A stretch of DNA of 64,000 nt from an uncultured Cytophagaceae bacterium (GTDB lineage Bacteria; Bacteroidota; Bacteroidia; Cytophagales; Spirosomataceae), in assembly GCA_903898715.1 (NCBI GenBank), contig CAIUGL010000103.1, positions 21,557 to 85,556 on the forward strand, written 5' to 3'. Under the pieces are notes generated by a model. The model searched no databases and had not been told where the DNA came from. It saw only the letters and a list, made by a program, of their open reading frames with translations. Every line of letters begins with the position of its first letter. The stretch's first letter is position 1. Below are positions 43,697 through 53,703 of the stretch, piece by piece. The position numbers and the translations under genes are program-made.

Positions 43697-44050
43697 ATGT
43701 CTATTGAAGTTATAAGTAAGGCGATAGGTGATGAATCTAGAAGGAAAATCATCGAACTACTGAAAGATGGTGAACTTCCTGCGAGTGCCATATTCGATCA
43801 TTTTGACTATGCAGCTCCTACGATATCAAGGCATTTATCGGTGTTAAAGGAAGCTGGCATTGTAAGCACACGACGCAATGGTGTATTTATATATTATGCA
43901 TTAGAATTAAAGACGCTGGCTAATTTAGCGGATTGGTTGTCTCCCCTACTGCCAGGTAGTATTCCTGCAAAATTAAACAAAGAGCGTGTGGTTAGAGTAG
44001 CCAAACAGAAACCAGAAAATCCTTTTGATAAATTTCAAAGTGAATTTTAA
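43697..44050 (+). CDS. ArsR/SdpR-like winged-helix repressor
   Basis: A 117-residue regulator. It shows DESRRKIIELLKDGEL, a helix-turn-helix (APTISRHLSVLKEAGIV) and a beta wing (TRRNGVFIYYALE), typical of the ArsR family. The metal-binding cysteines of ArsR/SmtB are absent, which points to the SdpR-like group instead. It is followed by a YCII-related gene 22 bases downstream. Its upstream region has phased repeats that could be its own binding sites, so self-regulation is probable. Confidence 0.9.
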   Translation: MSIEVISKAIGDESRRKIIELLKDGELPASAIFDHFDYAAPTISRHLSVLKEAGIVSTRRNGVFIYYALELKTLANLADWLSPLLPGSIPAKLNKERVVRVAKQKPENPFDKFQSEF

Positions 44051-44072
44051 AACTAAAAAAAGTACAATTTAA

Positions 44073-44408
44073 ATGAAACGATTTGTTATCATTATTCGAG
44101 GACCTGTAGCTGGAATTTCTGGTGAAAATAGTCTAGCATCGGCAGAGGAATTAGATCAAATTCGGACATGGTTAAAGTCGGTGAAAGAAAAATATCAAGA
44201 CATGTTATACCAGAAATTTTCGGGTCAAAGTCTATATCTTTCAGCCAGTGGAAAAATTGAACAAAAGATAGTTCAGCTTATTGATGGAGGAGAGATCTCC
44301 CAAGTCATTACTTTAATTATGTCTACCTGGGAAGAGGCTACTGCTGTAGCAGAAAGTTTTCCGTTCCCCAACACCTATTATTCAGTAGAATTGCGCGAAA
44401 TGGCATAA
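44073..44408 (+). CDS. YCII-related small protein
   Basis: A 111-residue protein without signal or membrane segment. The beginning KRFVIIIRGP, the middle SGQSLYLSASGKI and the end EATAVAESFPF resemble YciI/DGPF-type alpha-beta barrel proteins of the YCII family. Some of these have proposed enzyme or binding roles, but none fits clearly. It is very likely co-transcribed with the ArsR-like gene, a pairing known for this family with regulators. Confidence 0.7.
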   Translation: MKRFVIIIRGPVAGISGENSLASAEELDQIRTWLKSVKEKYQDMLYQKFSGQSLYLSASGKIEQKIVQLIDGGEISQVITLIMSTWEEATAVAESFPFPNTYYSVELREMA

Positions 44409-44411
44409 AAA

Positions 44412-44436
44412 TGCCCCATATGGATCATATGAGGCA
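44412..44436 (+). terminator. hairpin after YCII gene
   Basis: TGCCCCATATG / CATATGAGGCA with one mismatch, followed by TTTAA. A moderate terminator between convergent genes. Confidence 0.55.
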
Positions 44437-44478
44437 CTTTAATAATAAAGCCGCGAGAATCGCGTATTTTTTATCTAC

Positions 44479-45882
44479 TTATACATTGATCTCTCCTACC
44501 ATATTCTCAGGCCGAACCCACGCATCAAACTCGTCAGCAGTCAAGTAACCTAATGCAATAGCTGTTTCTTTCAATGTAGAGCCATTTTTATGGGCAGTTT
44601 GGGCAATTTCAGCAGCTTTGTAGTAACCTATCTTCGTATTTAGAGCCGTTACCAGCATCAAAGAATTATTCACGTGCTTGGCAATGTTCTCATGTAATGG
44701 TTCTATACCTACGGCACACTTATCATTAAATGCCACACATACGTCACCAATTAAGCGAGCTGAATGCAAGAAATTGTAAATCATTACTGGTTTAAAGACA
44801 TTTAATTCAAAGTGTCCTGAAGCTCCACCAATATTTATAGTTACATCATTGCCTAAAACCTGCGCAGCAACCATCGTCATGGCCTCGCACTGCGTTGGAT
44901 TTACCTTACCAGGCATAATAGATGACCCCGGTTCATTATCAGGAATGTATATCTCCCCAATACCCGAACGAGGACCTGATGATAGCATACGCACATCATT
45001 TCCAATCTTCATTAAGCTAACAGCAACAGTTTTTAAAGCCCCGTGAGCTTCAACAATCGCATCGTGCGCAGCAAGTGCTTCAAACTTATTTTCAGCTGTT
45101 CTAAATGGCAATCCTGTCAAGGTTGCAATATGCTTCGCAACATTCTCTGAATAACCTTTGGGAGTATTAATTCCAGTTCCAACTGCCGTTCCTCCTAGCG
45201 CTAATTCCGCTAAGTGATCCAGACAATTATTAATCGCTTTCAACCCATGATTTAATTGAGATACATATCCCGAGAACTCTTGACCCAATGTCAAAGGCGT
45301 CGCATCCATGAAGTGGGTACGGCCAATTTTAACAACATTTTTAAAGGCTTTGGCCTTAGCATCTAAGGTATCTCGCAGCTTGGTGATACCAGGTATGGTT
45401 ACTTCCATCAAGGCTTGATAAGCAGCAATGTGCATGGCCGTTGGAAATGTGTCATTTGAAGATTGCGACTTATTCACGTCATCATTTGGATGTACAAATT
45501 TTTGCTCATCCATCAAATCGCCACCCTGAATCACATGCGCGCGATAGGCAATTACTTCATTACAATTCATATTCGATTGCGTACCGGAGCCTGTTTGCCA
45601 CACGACCAAAGGAAATTGATCCGCCCATTGGCCCGCTAAAATCTCATCACATACGTCTGCAATTAAATTTTTCTTTGCTTCCTCTAATACACCCGCCTCG
45701 AAATTCGTGATAGCCGCTGCCTTTTTCAAATAAGCAAATGCCCGAATAATTTCCTTTGGCATCTTATTGATATCTTGAGCAATGGGAAAATTCTCGATAG
45801 AACGCTGCGTTTGTGCGCCCCAATATACATGTGCAGGTACCTTCACCTTGCCCATCGTATCTTTTTCAATTCTGTATTCCAT
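44479..45882 (-). CDS. fumC: fumarate hydratase class II
   Basis: A ~467-residue TCA-cycle enzyme converting fumarate and malate. Motifs: [10 protein letters not shown], the catalytic-site region [20 protein letters not shown] and the SS-loop signature [16 protein letters not shown] are intact. ATG 45882 gives [11 protein letters not shown] as in relatives; an in-frame start at 45912 lies right at the -7 box. It is divergent from the Spx-like gene. Confidence 0.97.
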   Translation of the reverse strand: MEYRIEKDTMGKVKVPAHVYWGAQTQRSIENFPIAQDINKMPKEIIRAFAYLKKAAAITNFEAGVLEEAKKNLIADVCDEILAGQWADQFPLVVWQTGSGTQSNMNCNEVIAYRAHVIQGGDLMDEQKFVHPNDDVNKSQSSNDTFPTAMHIAAYQALMEVTIPGITKLRDTLDAKAKAFKNVVKIGRTHFMDATPLTLGQEFSGYVSQLNHGLKAINNCLDHLAELALGGTAVGTGINTPKGYSENVAKHIATLTGLPFRTAENKFEALAAHDAIVEAHGALKTVAVSLMKIGNDVRMLSSGPRSGIGEIYIPDNEPGSSIMPGKVNPTQCEAMTMVAAQVLGNDVTINIGGASGHFELNVFKPVMIYNFLHSARLIGDVCVAFNDKCAVGIEPLHENIAKHVNNSLMLVTALNTKIGYYKAAEIAQTAHKNGSTLKETAIALGYLTADEFDAWVRPENMVGEINV

Positions 45883-45916
45883 AATGGCTATTTGTATTAT
45901 TTTTGTAAGCAATTCA

Positions 45917-45924
45917 CAAAAATA
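45917..45924 (-). promoter_or_regulatory. fumC promoter -7 box (TATTTTTG)
   Basis: On the minus strand TATTTTTG fits TAnnTTTG, 34 bases before the fumC ATG, with a TTG about 18-19 bases further upstream. Confidence 0.5.
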
Positions 45925-45969
45925 CCACCAAAACCAACAAGGTGGGAATGATTTTAAATAAAAAATAAC

Positions 45970-46320
45970 ATGCTAACAGTCTACGGTATTCCCGCTTGTA
46001 ATACAATGAAAAAAACCTTCGAATTCTTACAAGCAAAAGGCATTGATTTCATCTTTCACAATTATAAAAAAGAAGGTATCACAGAACCCATTTTACAAGG
46101 ATTCATCGATACACTTGGGCTCGAAAAAGTGTTGAATAAGCAAGGATCTACGTACCGACAATTACCTGATGAAACTAAAGCATCTTTAGCCAAAAACTCC
46201 GCTGCATTTTCCTTTTTGTTAGAAAAAAATTCAGCGATCAAACGTCCCATCATCACAGATGGAAAACGAATCATCGCTGGATTTAATTCCGAAGAATTAG
46301 ATAAGTGGCTAAATAACTAA
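45970..46320 (+). CDS. Spx/MgsR-family (ArsC-fold) protein
   Basis: A 116-residue thioredoxin-like protein. The N-terminus [19 protein letters not shown] has a single Cys (CNTMKK) rather than Spx's Cxx[17 protein letters not shown] follows, the usual second half. This YffB-like group is widespread; a role as thiol-disulfide or arsenate-type reductase is possible but not proven, and Spx-like RNA polymerase binding is unlikely to be deduced from sequence alone. It starts 88 bases from fumC on the other strand and ends where the ABC permease gene ends. Confidence 0.85.
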   Translation: MLTVYGIPACNTMKKTFEFLQAKGIDFIFHNYKKEGITEPILQGFIDTLGLEKVLNKQGSTYRQLPDETKASLAKNSAAFSFLLEKNSAIKRPIITDGKRIIAGFNSEELDKWLNN

Positions 46321-47628
46321 TTATCCCTTATAAAAAAGCCATTTAGACAATTCTTTCCACGTGGCTTTTTTGCCATACATTAAAATTCCGACGCGGTAAA
46401 TACGCGCTGAAATCCAGCTACAAGCTAAAAATCCAACCACCAAAAGACTCATCGAAAGAACCAATTCCCATACAGGGACCCCATAAGGCAAGCGTACCAT
46501 CATGTTGATCGGGGAAGTAAACGGAATCATCGATGCCCAAAAAGCAACTGTACTGTCCGGGTCTTGCATGGTGTATTGTGCCAACAAAAATGACATGATT
46601 ATGGGGATCATGACGATAAACGTGAATTGCTGCGCTTCCGTGGCACTCTCAACAGCTGACCCGATGGCTGCAAACAAAGAGCTATATAGCAAATACCCAA
46701 CGAAAAAATAAAATAAAAAGGCCACCAGAATCAGTGGAATATTCGTACTCTCCAGCACCTTCGTCACCTCACCCATCGGAGAATCTTGCATGGCATTACG
46801 CATGTCAGCGGAGGCCTTCCCTTGGTCTACCGCAATAGTTGCTTTCGCTTTAGAAGCATAGATTTTCCCAGTCACCTGAGTTAATCCTATTGTTAATACA
46901 ATCCATAAAAGGAATTGCGTAAGCCCCACAAGCCCTACCCCGATAATCTTCCCTAGCATTAATTGATAGGGCTTCACGGAAGAAATAATCACCTCAATGA
47001 TCCGATTACTCTTTTCCTCAATCACACCATTCATCACTTGAGAGCCGTAAAGTAAGAGCGTGACATATAAAATCAAGCCCATTATACCCGCCAAAATCAT
47101 TGCCCCAGCAGAACTTGAACTTGTTTCTCCCCCATTTTCAGACACCGTAATTGTCTCACTATCAATATCAACCTGCGTATCCTCATAGACCTTCGCTGAA
47201 ATCCCGGCCTTATACATCAATTCCTGTCGTACTTTATTCTGAATCAAGCGCTCAACAGATTCTTTTAAGTTAAGTCCAATATTCTTTGATGAATAAATAT
47301 GTACACCTTTCGGATTTGCTAAAACATCCACAGGAATACTCACAAAGGCATCGTAACCAGACTTGGCAAACTGGGTCTTGTAGACCTGTTCAGGCACATT
47401 TGTAAAGGTGAACACCAACTCCTTATCTTGTAAATCGGCCGATTTAAGCAAATGACTTTGATCGAAAATTGCGATTTGCTTCTGCTCCTTATCTTTCATG
47501 GCTAACCAAATAGGAATCGCATAGATGGCTGTGATTAAAACGGGAGCCAACAAAGATGAAATCCAAAAGGATTTTTTCAACACACGCGTTACGTATTCAC
47601 GCTGAATAACCAGTAAAATCTTATTCAT
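46321..47628 (-). CDS. ABC transporter permease (NatB-like)
   Basis: A 435-residue membrane protein of the ABC-2 type. An N-terminal hydrophobic segment is followed by a ~150-residue extracytoplasmic loop with a SETITVSENGG stretch, then five or six membrane segments in the C-terminal half (MILAGIMGLILYVTLLLYG, LVAFLFYFFVGYLL, etc.). This matches NatB/YhaP sodium or antimicrobial exporters. The ATPase gene is one base upstream, so they form one transporter. Its substrate is unknown. Confidence 0.9.
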   Translation of the reverse strand: MNKILLVIQREYVTRVLKKSFWISSLLAPVLITAIYAIPIWLAMKDKEQKQIAIFDQSHLLKSADLQDKELVFTFTNVPEQVYKTQFAKSGYDAFVSIPVDVLANPKGVHIYSSKNIGLNLKESVERLIQNKVRQELMYKAGISAKVYEDTQVDIDSETITVSENGGETSSSSAGAMILAGIMGLILYVTLLLYGSQVMNGVIEEKSNRIIEVIISSVKPYQLMLGKIIGVGLVGLTQFLLWIVLTIGLTQVTGKIYASKAKATIAVDQGKASADMRNAMQDSPMGEVTKVLESTNIPLILVAFLFYFFVGYLLYSSLFAAIGSAVESATEAQQFTFIVMIPIIMSFLLAQYTMQDPDSTVAFWASMIPFTSPINMMVRLPYGVPVWELVLSMSLLVVGFLACSWISARIYRVGILMYGKKATWKELSKWLFYKG

Positions 47629-47629
47629 A

Positions 47630-48520
47630 TCAATTGGTTTCGCTAACTACTTGAATAAAAATATCATTAAAAGATGGAATCACTTCCTTGAATTCCAACA
47701 AACGAATATGCTGAATCAATAAGGCAATCGCCTCATTAGTTCCCATCCCTTCCGAAAAACGCAATATCGCATGACCAGCAGATTCATGGGAAACAATCTC
47801 AATCCCAGGAATCGACAATAACTCCCCTTCAAAACGAATCGAGAATTGATTCTTCTTATATCGATTTTGGACTTCATCTTTATTACCCGATAACACCACT
47901 TGTGCGTGATTAATTAATGCTATCTCATCACATAACTCTTCCACAGACTCCATACGATGCGTAGAAAACAAAACGGTTGTACCACGCGCTTTGATGGCCA
48001 AAATCTCATCCTTCAACATATTGGCATTGATGGGATCAAAACCCGAAAATGGTTCATCCAAAATCAGCAATTTCGGCTCATGTACCACCGTAGCAATAAA
48101 TTGAGTCTTTTGCTGCATTCCTTTAGATAAATCATCAACCGGCTTATTCCACCACTCTTTAATATCCAAGCGAATAAACCATTCTTTCAATTTAGCAATT
48201 GCCTCATCCTTAGGCATTCCCTTCAATTGAGCCAAATACAAGAGTTGCTCGCCTACCTTCATCTTCTTATATAATCCACGCTCCTCAGGCAAATAACCTA
48301 TCTGATCCGCATGCGCTAACCGTAGAGGCTCTCCATCAAAAAGTATCTCACCGGAATCTGGTCCCGTGATTTGGGTAATTATTCGAATTAAGGATGTTTT
48401 CCCAGCCCCATTAGGACCTAATAAACCAAAAATCTTCCCTTTGGGAATTTCCAAGTTCACATCCGACAATGCCACATGGTCCGCATAACGCTTCCCTAAA
48501 TTCCGTATAGATAATAACAT
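47630..48520 (-). CDS. ABC transporter ATPase (NatA-like)
   Basis: A 296-residue ATPase. Walker A GLLGPNGAGKTSLIR, the LSKGMQQKTQF signature, Walker B LLILDEPFSGFDP and the H-loop STHRMES are in place. The C-terminal ~80 residues form an accessory domain. Paired with the NatB-like permease directly downstream. Likely exports ions or small toxic compounds. Confidence 0.93.
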   Translation of the reverse strand: MLLSIRNLGKRYADHVALSDVNLEIPKGKIFGLLGPNGAGKTSLIRIITQITGPDSGEILFDGEPLRLAHADQIGYLPEERGLYKKMKVGEQLLYLAQLKGMPKDEAIAKLKEWFIRLDIKEWWNKPVDDLSKGMQQKTQFIATVVHEPKLLILDEPFSGFDPINANMLKDEILAIKARGTTVLFSTHRMESVEELCDEIALINHAQVVLSGNKDEVQNRYKKNQFSIRFEGELLSIPGIEIVSHESAGHAILRFSEGMGTNEAIALLIQHIRLLEFKEVIPSFNDIFIQVVSETN

Positions 48521-48556
48521 AAATGTTTGTCATGAATGAATATTCAAAGATAAAAA

Positions 48557-48595
48557 AAAGCGTTCACCCCAATTTAGATTAGGGATGAACGCTTT
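48557..48595. terminator. terminator of histone-like gene
   Basis: AAAGCGTTCA (48557-48566) pairs with TGAACGCTTT (48586-48595), extended by CCC/GGG; on the minus strand it is followed by a run of T (A run at 48552-48559 on the plus strand). Confidence 0.8.
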
Positions 48596-48618
48596 AAATC
48601 AGTGATAAATTTATCTAT

Positions 48619-48999
48619 TTACTTTTTAACAGACTTAGATGTAGACTTTGCAACAGACTTAACCGGAGCTTTTGTGGCAACTTTTGCAGGAGCAGATCCT
48701 GTTTCTTTTCGCATCAGCAGAGTGACTTGCTTTAATTCCTCTGCTTTTTTGGCTAGCTTTTTCTTTTTCTTGGCTTCCTTCTCTGCCAATTTCTGCTTAA
48801 GCTTATCCGCTTTAGCTTTGACCTTAGCTGCTTCTTTATCTTGCTCTAAAGTTAATTTAGCGTATTTTTTGACGATTTCGCCAATGGCCTTCTCAACTTC
48901 ATGGAGAACCTTCTTTGCATTTTTCTCCGTTAATCCTGTTAATTGGGGTAAAATTAGTGAACTCAATTGCCCTTCTAATACCTTTTTATTCTTATCCAT
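48619..48999 (-). CDS. lysine-rich histone-like protein
   Basis: A 126-residue basic protein. The first ~50 residues are a small helical domain (LILPQLTGLTEKNAKKVLHEVEKA). Residues ~50-90 are a highly charged, probably coiled-coil stretch with KEAKKKKKLAKKAEEL. The last ~25 residues are a Lys/Ala/Pro/Ser/Val tail (KVATKAPVKSVAKSTSK) like histone H1 and bacterial H1-like tails. It probably binds DNA or RNA as a nucleoid protein. I recognise no family for the N-terminal part. It stands alone with its own terminator. Confidence 0.75.
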   Translation of the reverse strand: MDKNKKVLEGQLSSLILPQLTGLTEKNAKKVLHEVEKAIGEIVKKYAKLTLEQDKEAAKVKAKADKLKQKLAEKEAKKKKKLAKKAEELKQVTLLMRKETGSAPAKVATKAPVKSVAKSTSKSVKK

Positions 49000-49103
49000 A
49001 ATCTTAACATTATAATTTTGCTAAATCTAAGTAAAGAAATGACAACTAAAAACTTATCGATGTTAAGTTTTTAGAACAATGGAGAAATTTAATATTAGAA
49101 TTT

Positions 49104-49637
49104 TTAAAGAACTGATTTAGATACAAAATCCCAAGCCACAATACCCATGGTTACAGACACATTTAATGAATGTTTTGTGCCAAACTGGGGTATCTCGATA
49201 GATCCTTTTGATTGATTAATCCAAACATCATTTACCCCAAAAACCTCATTGCCAAACACAAATGCATATTTCTTTCCATCCAATGGAACGAATTCTTGCA
49301 AGGGTATAGATTGGTCTACCTGTTCGATACAATATACTTCATAACCACTTTCAACCAGATGGTCAAAACACTTCTCGGGTGATTCAAAATATGACCAATT
49401 TACTGATTCATCTGCCCCTAATGCGGTCTTTGAAATCTCCCGATGTGGGGGTTTGGCAGTAATTCCACATAAATAAACATGTGTACAACGAAATGAATCA
49501 GCTGTCCTAAAAGCTGATCCAATGTTATTCATACTTCGAATATCATCCAATACGAAAACAAAAGGAAACTTTTCTACCTGCTTAAAGGACGTAACATCGA
49601 GCCGATTCAACTCATCCAATGACAACTTTTGAGGCAT
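49104..49637 (-). CDS. TrmH/SpoU-family RNA methyltransferase
   Basis: A 177-residue SPOUT methyltransferase that 2'-O-methylates ribose in tRNA or rRNA. Motif 1 VLDDIRSMNNIGSAFRTAD, motif 2 AFVFGNEVFGVND and motif 3 EIPQFGTKHSLNVSVTMGIVAWD, the knot region, are intact. Short, without the extra N-terminal domain of TrmH/RlmB. Which nucleotide is modified is unknown. It follows the desaturase gene by four bases. Confidence 0.92.
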   Translation of the reverse strand: MPQKLSLDELNRLDVTSFKQVEKFPFVFVLDDIRSMNNIGSAFRTADSFRCTHVYLCGITAKPPHREISKTALGADESVNWSYFESPEKCFDHLVESGYEVYCIEQVDQSIPLQEFVPLDGKKYAFVFGNEVFGVNDVWINQSKGSIEIPQFGTKHSLNVSVTMGIVAWDFVSKSVL

Positions 49638-49641
49638 ACAA

Positions 49642-50619
49642 CTAAACGATCCAGCTAAACGGATAGGCTAATTCAGGAACTTTTACGCGCTCCGCTAATC
49701 GCTCTAAACGAGCTGGCAAAGCAATGACATAATCACGAGCCTTTTCAGCCTGATCACTTAAGCCACGAACACTTTCTAAATCCCAGTCTTGAATCAAACC
49801 TTGCATAATGGTCGTATAATCTAATGTAGTATATACGCCGATACGTTGAGCAGCATCTGAAAAATGATCAAACAAAGAACTCTTCGCCCCATTCATCTCC
49901 CGTAGAAAGTGAGCAGGCATCACAATTTTCTTTTTCATCATGTCAGCAAATGCCAACATCATTTCAGATGGATCCAATTTAAATATCTCAGCTACAAAAG
50001 CTTTATAAGCTTTCGCATGACGTAATTCATCTGCCGCAATTTGAGCACACATGCGCGATAAATTCGAATTCCCATGTTGCTTCGCCAAAGATGCAGTTCT
50101 ACGGTGAGAAATGTTAGTCGCCCATTCTTGAAAAGAAGTGTATACAAAATTGCGATACGGATCTGCAGAAGTTCCAATATCAAAACCATCTGCAATTAAG
50201 TGCTGTGTGGAAATAGCTACAGCGCGCATGTCAACTTTACCTGACAAATAAAGATAGGTACCTAATAACTTACCGTGACGATTCTCCTCTGCGGTCCAAT
50301 TGCGAATCCATTTAACCCAACCATTCTCTTGATCCAATTGATCAACAGTCTCCATGCCAAGTAACCATGATTCGTACGTTGGCAAAGCCTCTTCCGTAAT
50401 GGTATCTCCAATCAAAACCGCCCAATAATCATAAGGCAATTCATTTGCAGCTTCCTGCAACAATTTCACTTCTTGGAAAAAATTATCCTTGGTAGAATCC
50501 GGAAGCATATCTGAAGGCTGCCAATTAGAATCAATAGGATTTAAAAAATCCTTCATGTAACTATCCATATTTTTGGCTAGCTCAGACATTACTTCAAGAC
50601 GTGTGTGAAATTGAGACAT
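49642..50619 (-). CDS. acyl-ACP desaturase (soluble diiron)
   Basis: A 325-residue ferritin-like enzyme related to plant stearoyl-ACP 9-desaturase. The diiron ligands are in EENRHG and DELRHA motifs, separated as expected. The enzyme would put a cis double bond in ACP-bound fatty acid and adapt membrane fluidity. There is no membrane segment, so it is the soluble type. It is co-directional with lpxH upstream (43 bases between) and the RNA methyltransferase gene downstream. Confidence 0.93.
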   Translation of the reverse strand: MSQFHTRLEVMSELAKNMDSYMKDFLNPIDSNWQPSDMLPDSTKDNFFQEVKLLQEAANELPYDYWAVLIGDTITEEALPTYESWLLGMETVDQLDQENGWVKWIRNWTAEENRHGKLLGTYLYLSGKVDMRAVAISTQHLIADGFDIGTSADPYRNFVYTSFQEWATNISHRRTASLAKQHGNSNLSRMCAQIAADELRHAKAYKAFVAEIFKLDPSEMMLAFADMMKKKIVMPAHFLREMNGAKSSLFDHFSDAAQRIGVYTTLDYTTIMQGLIQDWDLESVRGLSDQAEKARDYVIALPARLERLAERVKVPELAYPFSWIV

Positions 50620-50662
50620 AAAGATGCTTGGTTAACAATAAAGTTTCAATATACGAGAAATA

Positions 50663-51475
50663 TTAGCAAAAAGGCTGAAATTTTACAAAATCAAAACCCG
50701 CTTCACTTATTTGCAATACGTAGGCTTGCTTAAATTCTGGACTAAACCAATCTCCCAAGTTATAATATGAAACGCCAGTAGTTAAAGGTAAATTAATCGC
50801 ATGATGCCGATGACCACAAATATAAGCTTGTATTCCTTTTTGCGTTGATTGATCTGCCAACAAACGTTCTTTGATGGCCAATACGATATAGTCTGTTGCT
50901 GAATCAAATAACACCTCACCATTTTTAATGGCAGTAGTTTTTCGAGTACCTGACCATAAATGAGCCAATCTTACCCCAAAATCAGGATGCAGATAACGAA
51001 ACAAAAATTGAGCAATCGGATTCAGAAATACCTTTTTGAGTAATTTGTATCCATAATCACCCGGACCAATTCCATCACCATGTCCTATGCAAACGCGCGT
51101 AACATGATTTGTAAACCGAAATTCAAAATCAGTCAATGTCCGATAAATTTGAGCGTTACACTCCTCACTTAGATAGTCATTCATCCAAAGATCATGGTTG
51201 CCTACAAACACATGAATGCGTACACCAGAGTCAGCTAAAGATGCTAGCTTTCCAAAAAATCGAATAAAGCCTTTCGGAACAACGAGCTTGTATTCGAACC
51301 AGAAATCAAAAATATCCCCTACCAAAAATAAGTCGGATGCATCAGCTGAAATCTGATCCATCCAAGCGATTAACTGATTTTCTCGAATGCGCGATTCAGC
51401 AGCATTAGGAAAGCCTAAATGCATATCTGAAATACAATAAATTTTTTTCCCTTCAGGGATTGGTAAGGTAATCAT
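50663..51475 (-). CDS. lpxH: UDP-2,3-diacylglucosamine hydrolase (LpxH-like)
   Basis: A 270-residue metallophosphoesterase. All metal-binding motifs are present: SDMHLG, GDIFDFWFE, GNHDLWM, GHGDGIGPGDYG and CGHRHHA. The family step makes lipid X from UDP-diacylglucosamine in lipid A synthesis. ATG 51475 puts the first strand 11 residues from the start; an in-frame start at 51505 would add 10 residues. Located between ftsH and the desaturase gene, both transcribed the same way, with 38 bases between the ftsH stop and this ATG. Confidence 0.92.
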   Translation of the reverse strand: MITLPIPEGKKIYCISDMHLGFPNAAESRIRENQLIAWMDQISADASDLFLVGDIFDFWFEYKLVVPKGFIRFFGKLASLADSGVRIHVFVGNHDLWMNDYLSEECNAQIYRTLTDFEFRFTNHVTRVCIGHGDGIGPGDYGYKLLKKVFLNPIAQFLFRYLHPDFGVRLAHLWSGTRKTTAIKNGEVLFDSATDYIVLAIKERLLADQSTQKGIQAYICGHRHHAINLPLTTGVSYYNLGDWFSPEFKQAYVLQISEAGFDFVKFQPFC

Positions 51476-51513
51476 ATACAAAAAAAATGGGGCGGGAATT
51501 CCCACCCCATTGG

Positions 51514-53640
51514 CTAATCTTCTTTTTTAGGACTCCGCTTTCTCGGCGCCGCCTTCTTAACTGGAGTAGGTGAAGTCTCCGCTTCTTTCGATTTAGCAAC
51601 TGTTTTCTTGGCTGTTTGCTTCTTCTCCTCAGCTAACTGACGCTCATCCTTTGCATCTTTACGTTTCTTCTCTGTTTCTCCTTTAATAAACTCTTGATAG
51701 GAAGTTAATTGTTCAAAAGGACGCGGGCCAACTAAGGCTTCTAAATCACTTTGGAACAAAACTTCTTTTTCCAAAAGTTGCTCAGCCAGAATAGTCAACT
51801 TATCTTTTTTAGATTGCAATAACTTCTTAGTGCGCGTATATGCCTCAGCAATAATTTTACGAACCTCTTCGTCAATTTCGCGCGCTGTCGTCTCGGAATA
51901 CGGCTTATTGAATTGATAATCTGAACCTTTGGAATCGTAATACGAAATATTACCCAACTTTTCATTCATACCGTAAACCGTAACCATCGAATAAGCCAAT
52001 TTAGTTATTCGCTCTAAATCATTCTGCGCACCAGTAGAAATCTTTCCAAACACAATTTCTTCTGCAGCACGGCCACCCAATGTCACGCACATCTCATCCA
52101 TTAATTGTTCCGTACGATATAAAAATTGCTCTTTAGGTAAGTATTGCGCATAACCCAATGCCGCTACCCCACGTGGCACAATCGAAACTTTGACCAAAGG
52201 ATTGGCATGCTCTAAAAACCAACCAGCAATCGCATGGCCAGCCTCATGAAAAGCTACAATTTTCTTTTCTAATGGATTAATGATTTTATTCTTCTTTTCT
52301 AACCCCCCAATCACACGATCCATAGCCTCTTGGAAATCATCCATATCCACCGCTGTCTTACTACGACGAGCTGCAATTAGTGCCGCCTCATTACATACGT
52401 TGGCAATCTCTGCCCCAGCAAAACCAGGTGTTTGTGCCGACAACTCTTTAGGATCAATATCAGCAGCTAATTTCAACGGCTTTAAATGCACCTTGAAAAT
52501 TGCTTCACGTCCAATAATATCAGGTTTGTCAATCGAAATTTGGCGATCAAAACGACCTGGGCGTAACAATGCAGCATCCAAAACGTCAGGACGGTTAGTT
52601 GCCGCCATGATGATAATACCTGAATCTGTTGCAAATCCATCCATTTCCACCAACAATGAGTTAAGTGTATTCTCACGCTCATCATTTGAACCCGGCATCT
52701 GCCCACGTCCACGAGAACGACCTACTGCATCGATCTCATCAATAAAAATAATACAAGGAGCTTTCTCTTTGGCTTGCTTGAATAAATCACGTACACGTGC
52801 AGCACCTACGCCCACAAACATCTCTACAAAATCAGAACCAGATAAAGAGAAAAACGGCACACCCGCTTCGCCGGCAACTGCTTTTGCTAACAAGGTTTTA
52901 CCTGTACCTGGAGGGCCTACTAAAAGGGCACCCTTGGGGATTTTACCACCTAGATCCGTGAATTTCTTCGGAAATTTTAAAAACTCAACAATCTCTTGAA
53001 TTTCCTCTTTGGCTTCATCAAGTCCGGCAACATCATCAAATGTAACTTTCACTTTTGATTCACCTTCAATTAATGTTGCTCGACTGCGTCCAATATTGAA
53101 AATCTGGCCGCCACCACCACCGCTGCCTCCCATTCGGAAAAACAAAAAGTAAAAACTAAGACCCATTAAGATGAAGAAACCCCAAGTTCCCAACCAATCC
53201 AATGGACCAGTACGAGTCTCCGGAGTAGCAAATATGCGCTCATTTCGAGGAAAATCTTTTTGTCTATCTTCTAGAAAATGCTCGAAACCTTCCTTCGAAA
53301 TAATAGAAAATTCAAAATGAGGGCCTTGTTTGACAGGAATTAATCCTTGCGGCGAATTTTTGAAATACTTCGAAACAAAACTTGGCTTTAAACTTACCTC
53401 AACTAACTTATCATTCACAATGACAACCGACTCTACCTCTTTTTGAATCACCATAGATTCAAATTGACGCTGATTAATCTCTTGTAATGTGCGTTGCTTT
53501 GTGAAGAAAAACATACTGACCATCGCAATCATGAGACCGATAATCATCCAACTCTGCATTCCTCCAACTGGTTTTTTGGGTAAACGTGGGGGCATCCCCG
53601 ATAGTTTTTTGTTTTTAAAACTGTTTCCTTGTTTTGCCAT
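51514..53640 (-). CDS. ftsH: ATP-dependent membrane protease FtsH
   Basis: A 708-residue protein. Two membrane segments (residues ~30-48 and ~150-167) flank a periplasmic domain. The AAA+ domain has [13 protein letters not shown], Walker A GPPGTGKT, Walker [11 protein letters not shown] and the SRH. The protease has HEAGH. The C-terminal ~60 residues are Lys-rich and variable. It degrades membrane proteins and regulatory factors. A GSGGGGG stretch follows the second membrane segment. Length is typical. rsfS lies 63 bases upstream in the same direction. Confidence 0.98.
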   Translation of the reverse strand: MAKQGNSFKNKKLSGMPPRLPKKPVGGMQSWMIIGLMIAMVSMFFFTKQRTLQEINQRQFESMVIQKEVESVVIVNDKLVEVSLKPSFVSKYFKNSPQGLIPVKQGPHFEFSIISKEGFEHFLEDRQKDFPRNERIFATPETRTGPLDWLGTWGFFILMGLSFYFLFFRMGGSGGGGGQIFNIGRSRATLIEGESKVKVTFDDVAGLDEAKEEIQEIVEFLKFPKKFTDLGGKIPKGALLVGPPGTGKTLLAKAVAGEAGVPFFSLSGSDFVEMFVGVGAARVRDLFKQAKEKAPCIIFIDEIDAVGRSRGRGQMPGSNDERENTLNSLLVEMDGFATDSGIIIMAATNRPDVLDAALLRPGRFDRQISIDKPDIIGREAIFKVHLKPLKLAADIDPKELSAQTPGFAGAEIANVCNEAALIAARRSKTAVDMDDFQEAMDRVIGGLEKKNKIINPLEKKIVAFHEAGHAIAGWFLEHANPLVKVSIVPRGVAALGYAQYLPKEQFLYRTEQLMDEMCVTLGGRAAEEIVFGKISTGAQNDLERITKLAYSMVTVYGMNEKLGNISYYDSKGSDYQFNKPYSETTAREIDEEVRKIIAEAYTRTKKLLQSKKDKLTILAEQLLEKEVLFQSDLEALVGPRPFEQLTSYQEFIKGETEKKRKDAKDERQLAEEKKQTAKKTVAKSKEAETSPTPVKKAAPRKRSPKKED

Positions 53641-53677
53641 TAGTTTGTTTAATTTGGGCTATTAACACACATCGAAG

Positions 53678-53685
53678 CAAAAATA
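53678..53685 (-). promoter_or_regulatory. ftsH promoter -7 box (TATTTTTG)
   Basis: On the minus strand TATTTTTG fits TAnnTTTG, 37 bases before the ftsH ATG, in the 63-base gap after rsfS. ftsH may be transcribed both from here and from rsfS. Confidence 0.45.
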
Positions 53686-53703
53686 GTTCGATGACTGAAA
53701 AAT

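Noticed and set aside
45970..46320. Arsenate reductase (ArsC) with the ArsR-type gene as an arsenic operon
   Set aside because: The genes are 2 kb apart on either side of fumC, the regulator lacks metal-binding cysteines and the ArsC-fold protein belongs to the YffB/Spx-like group.
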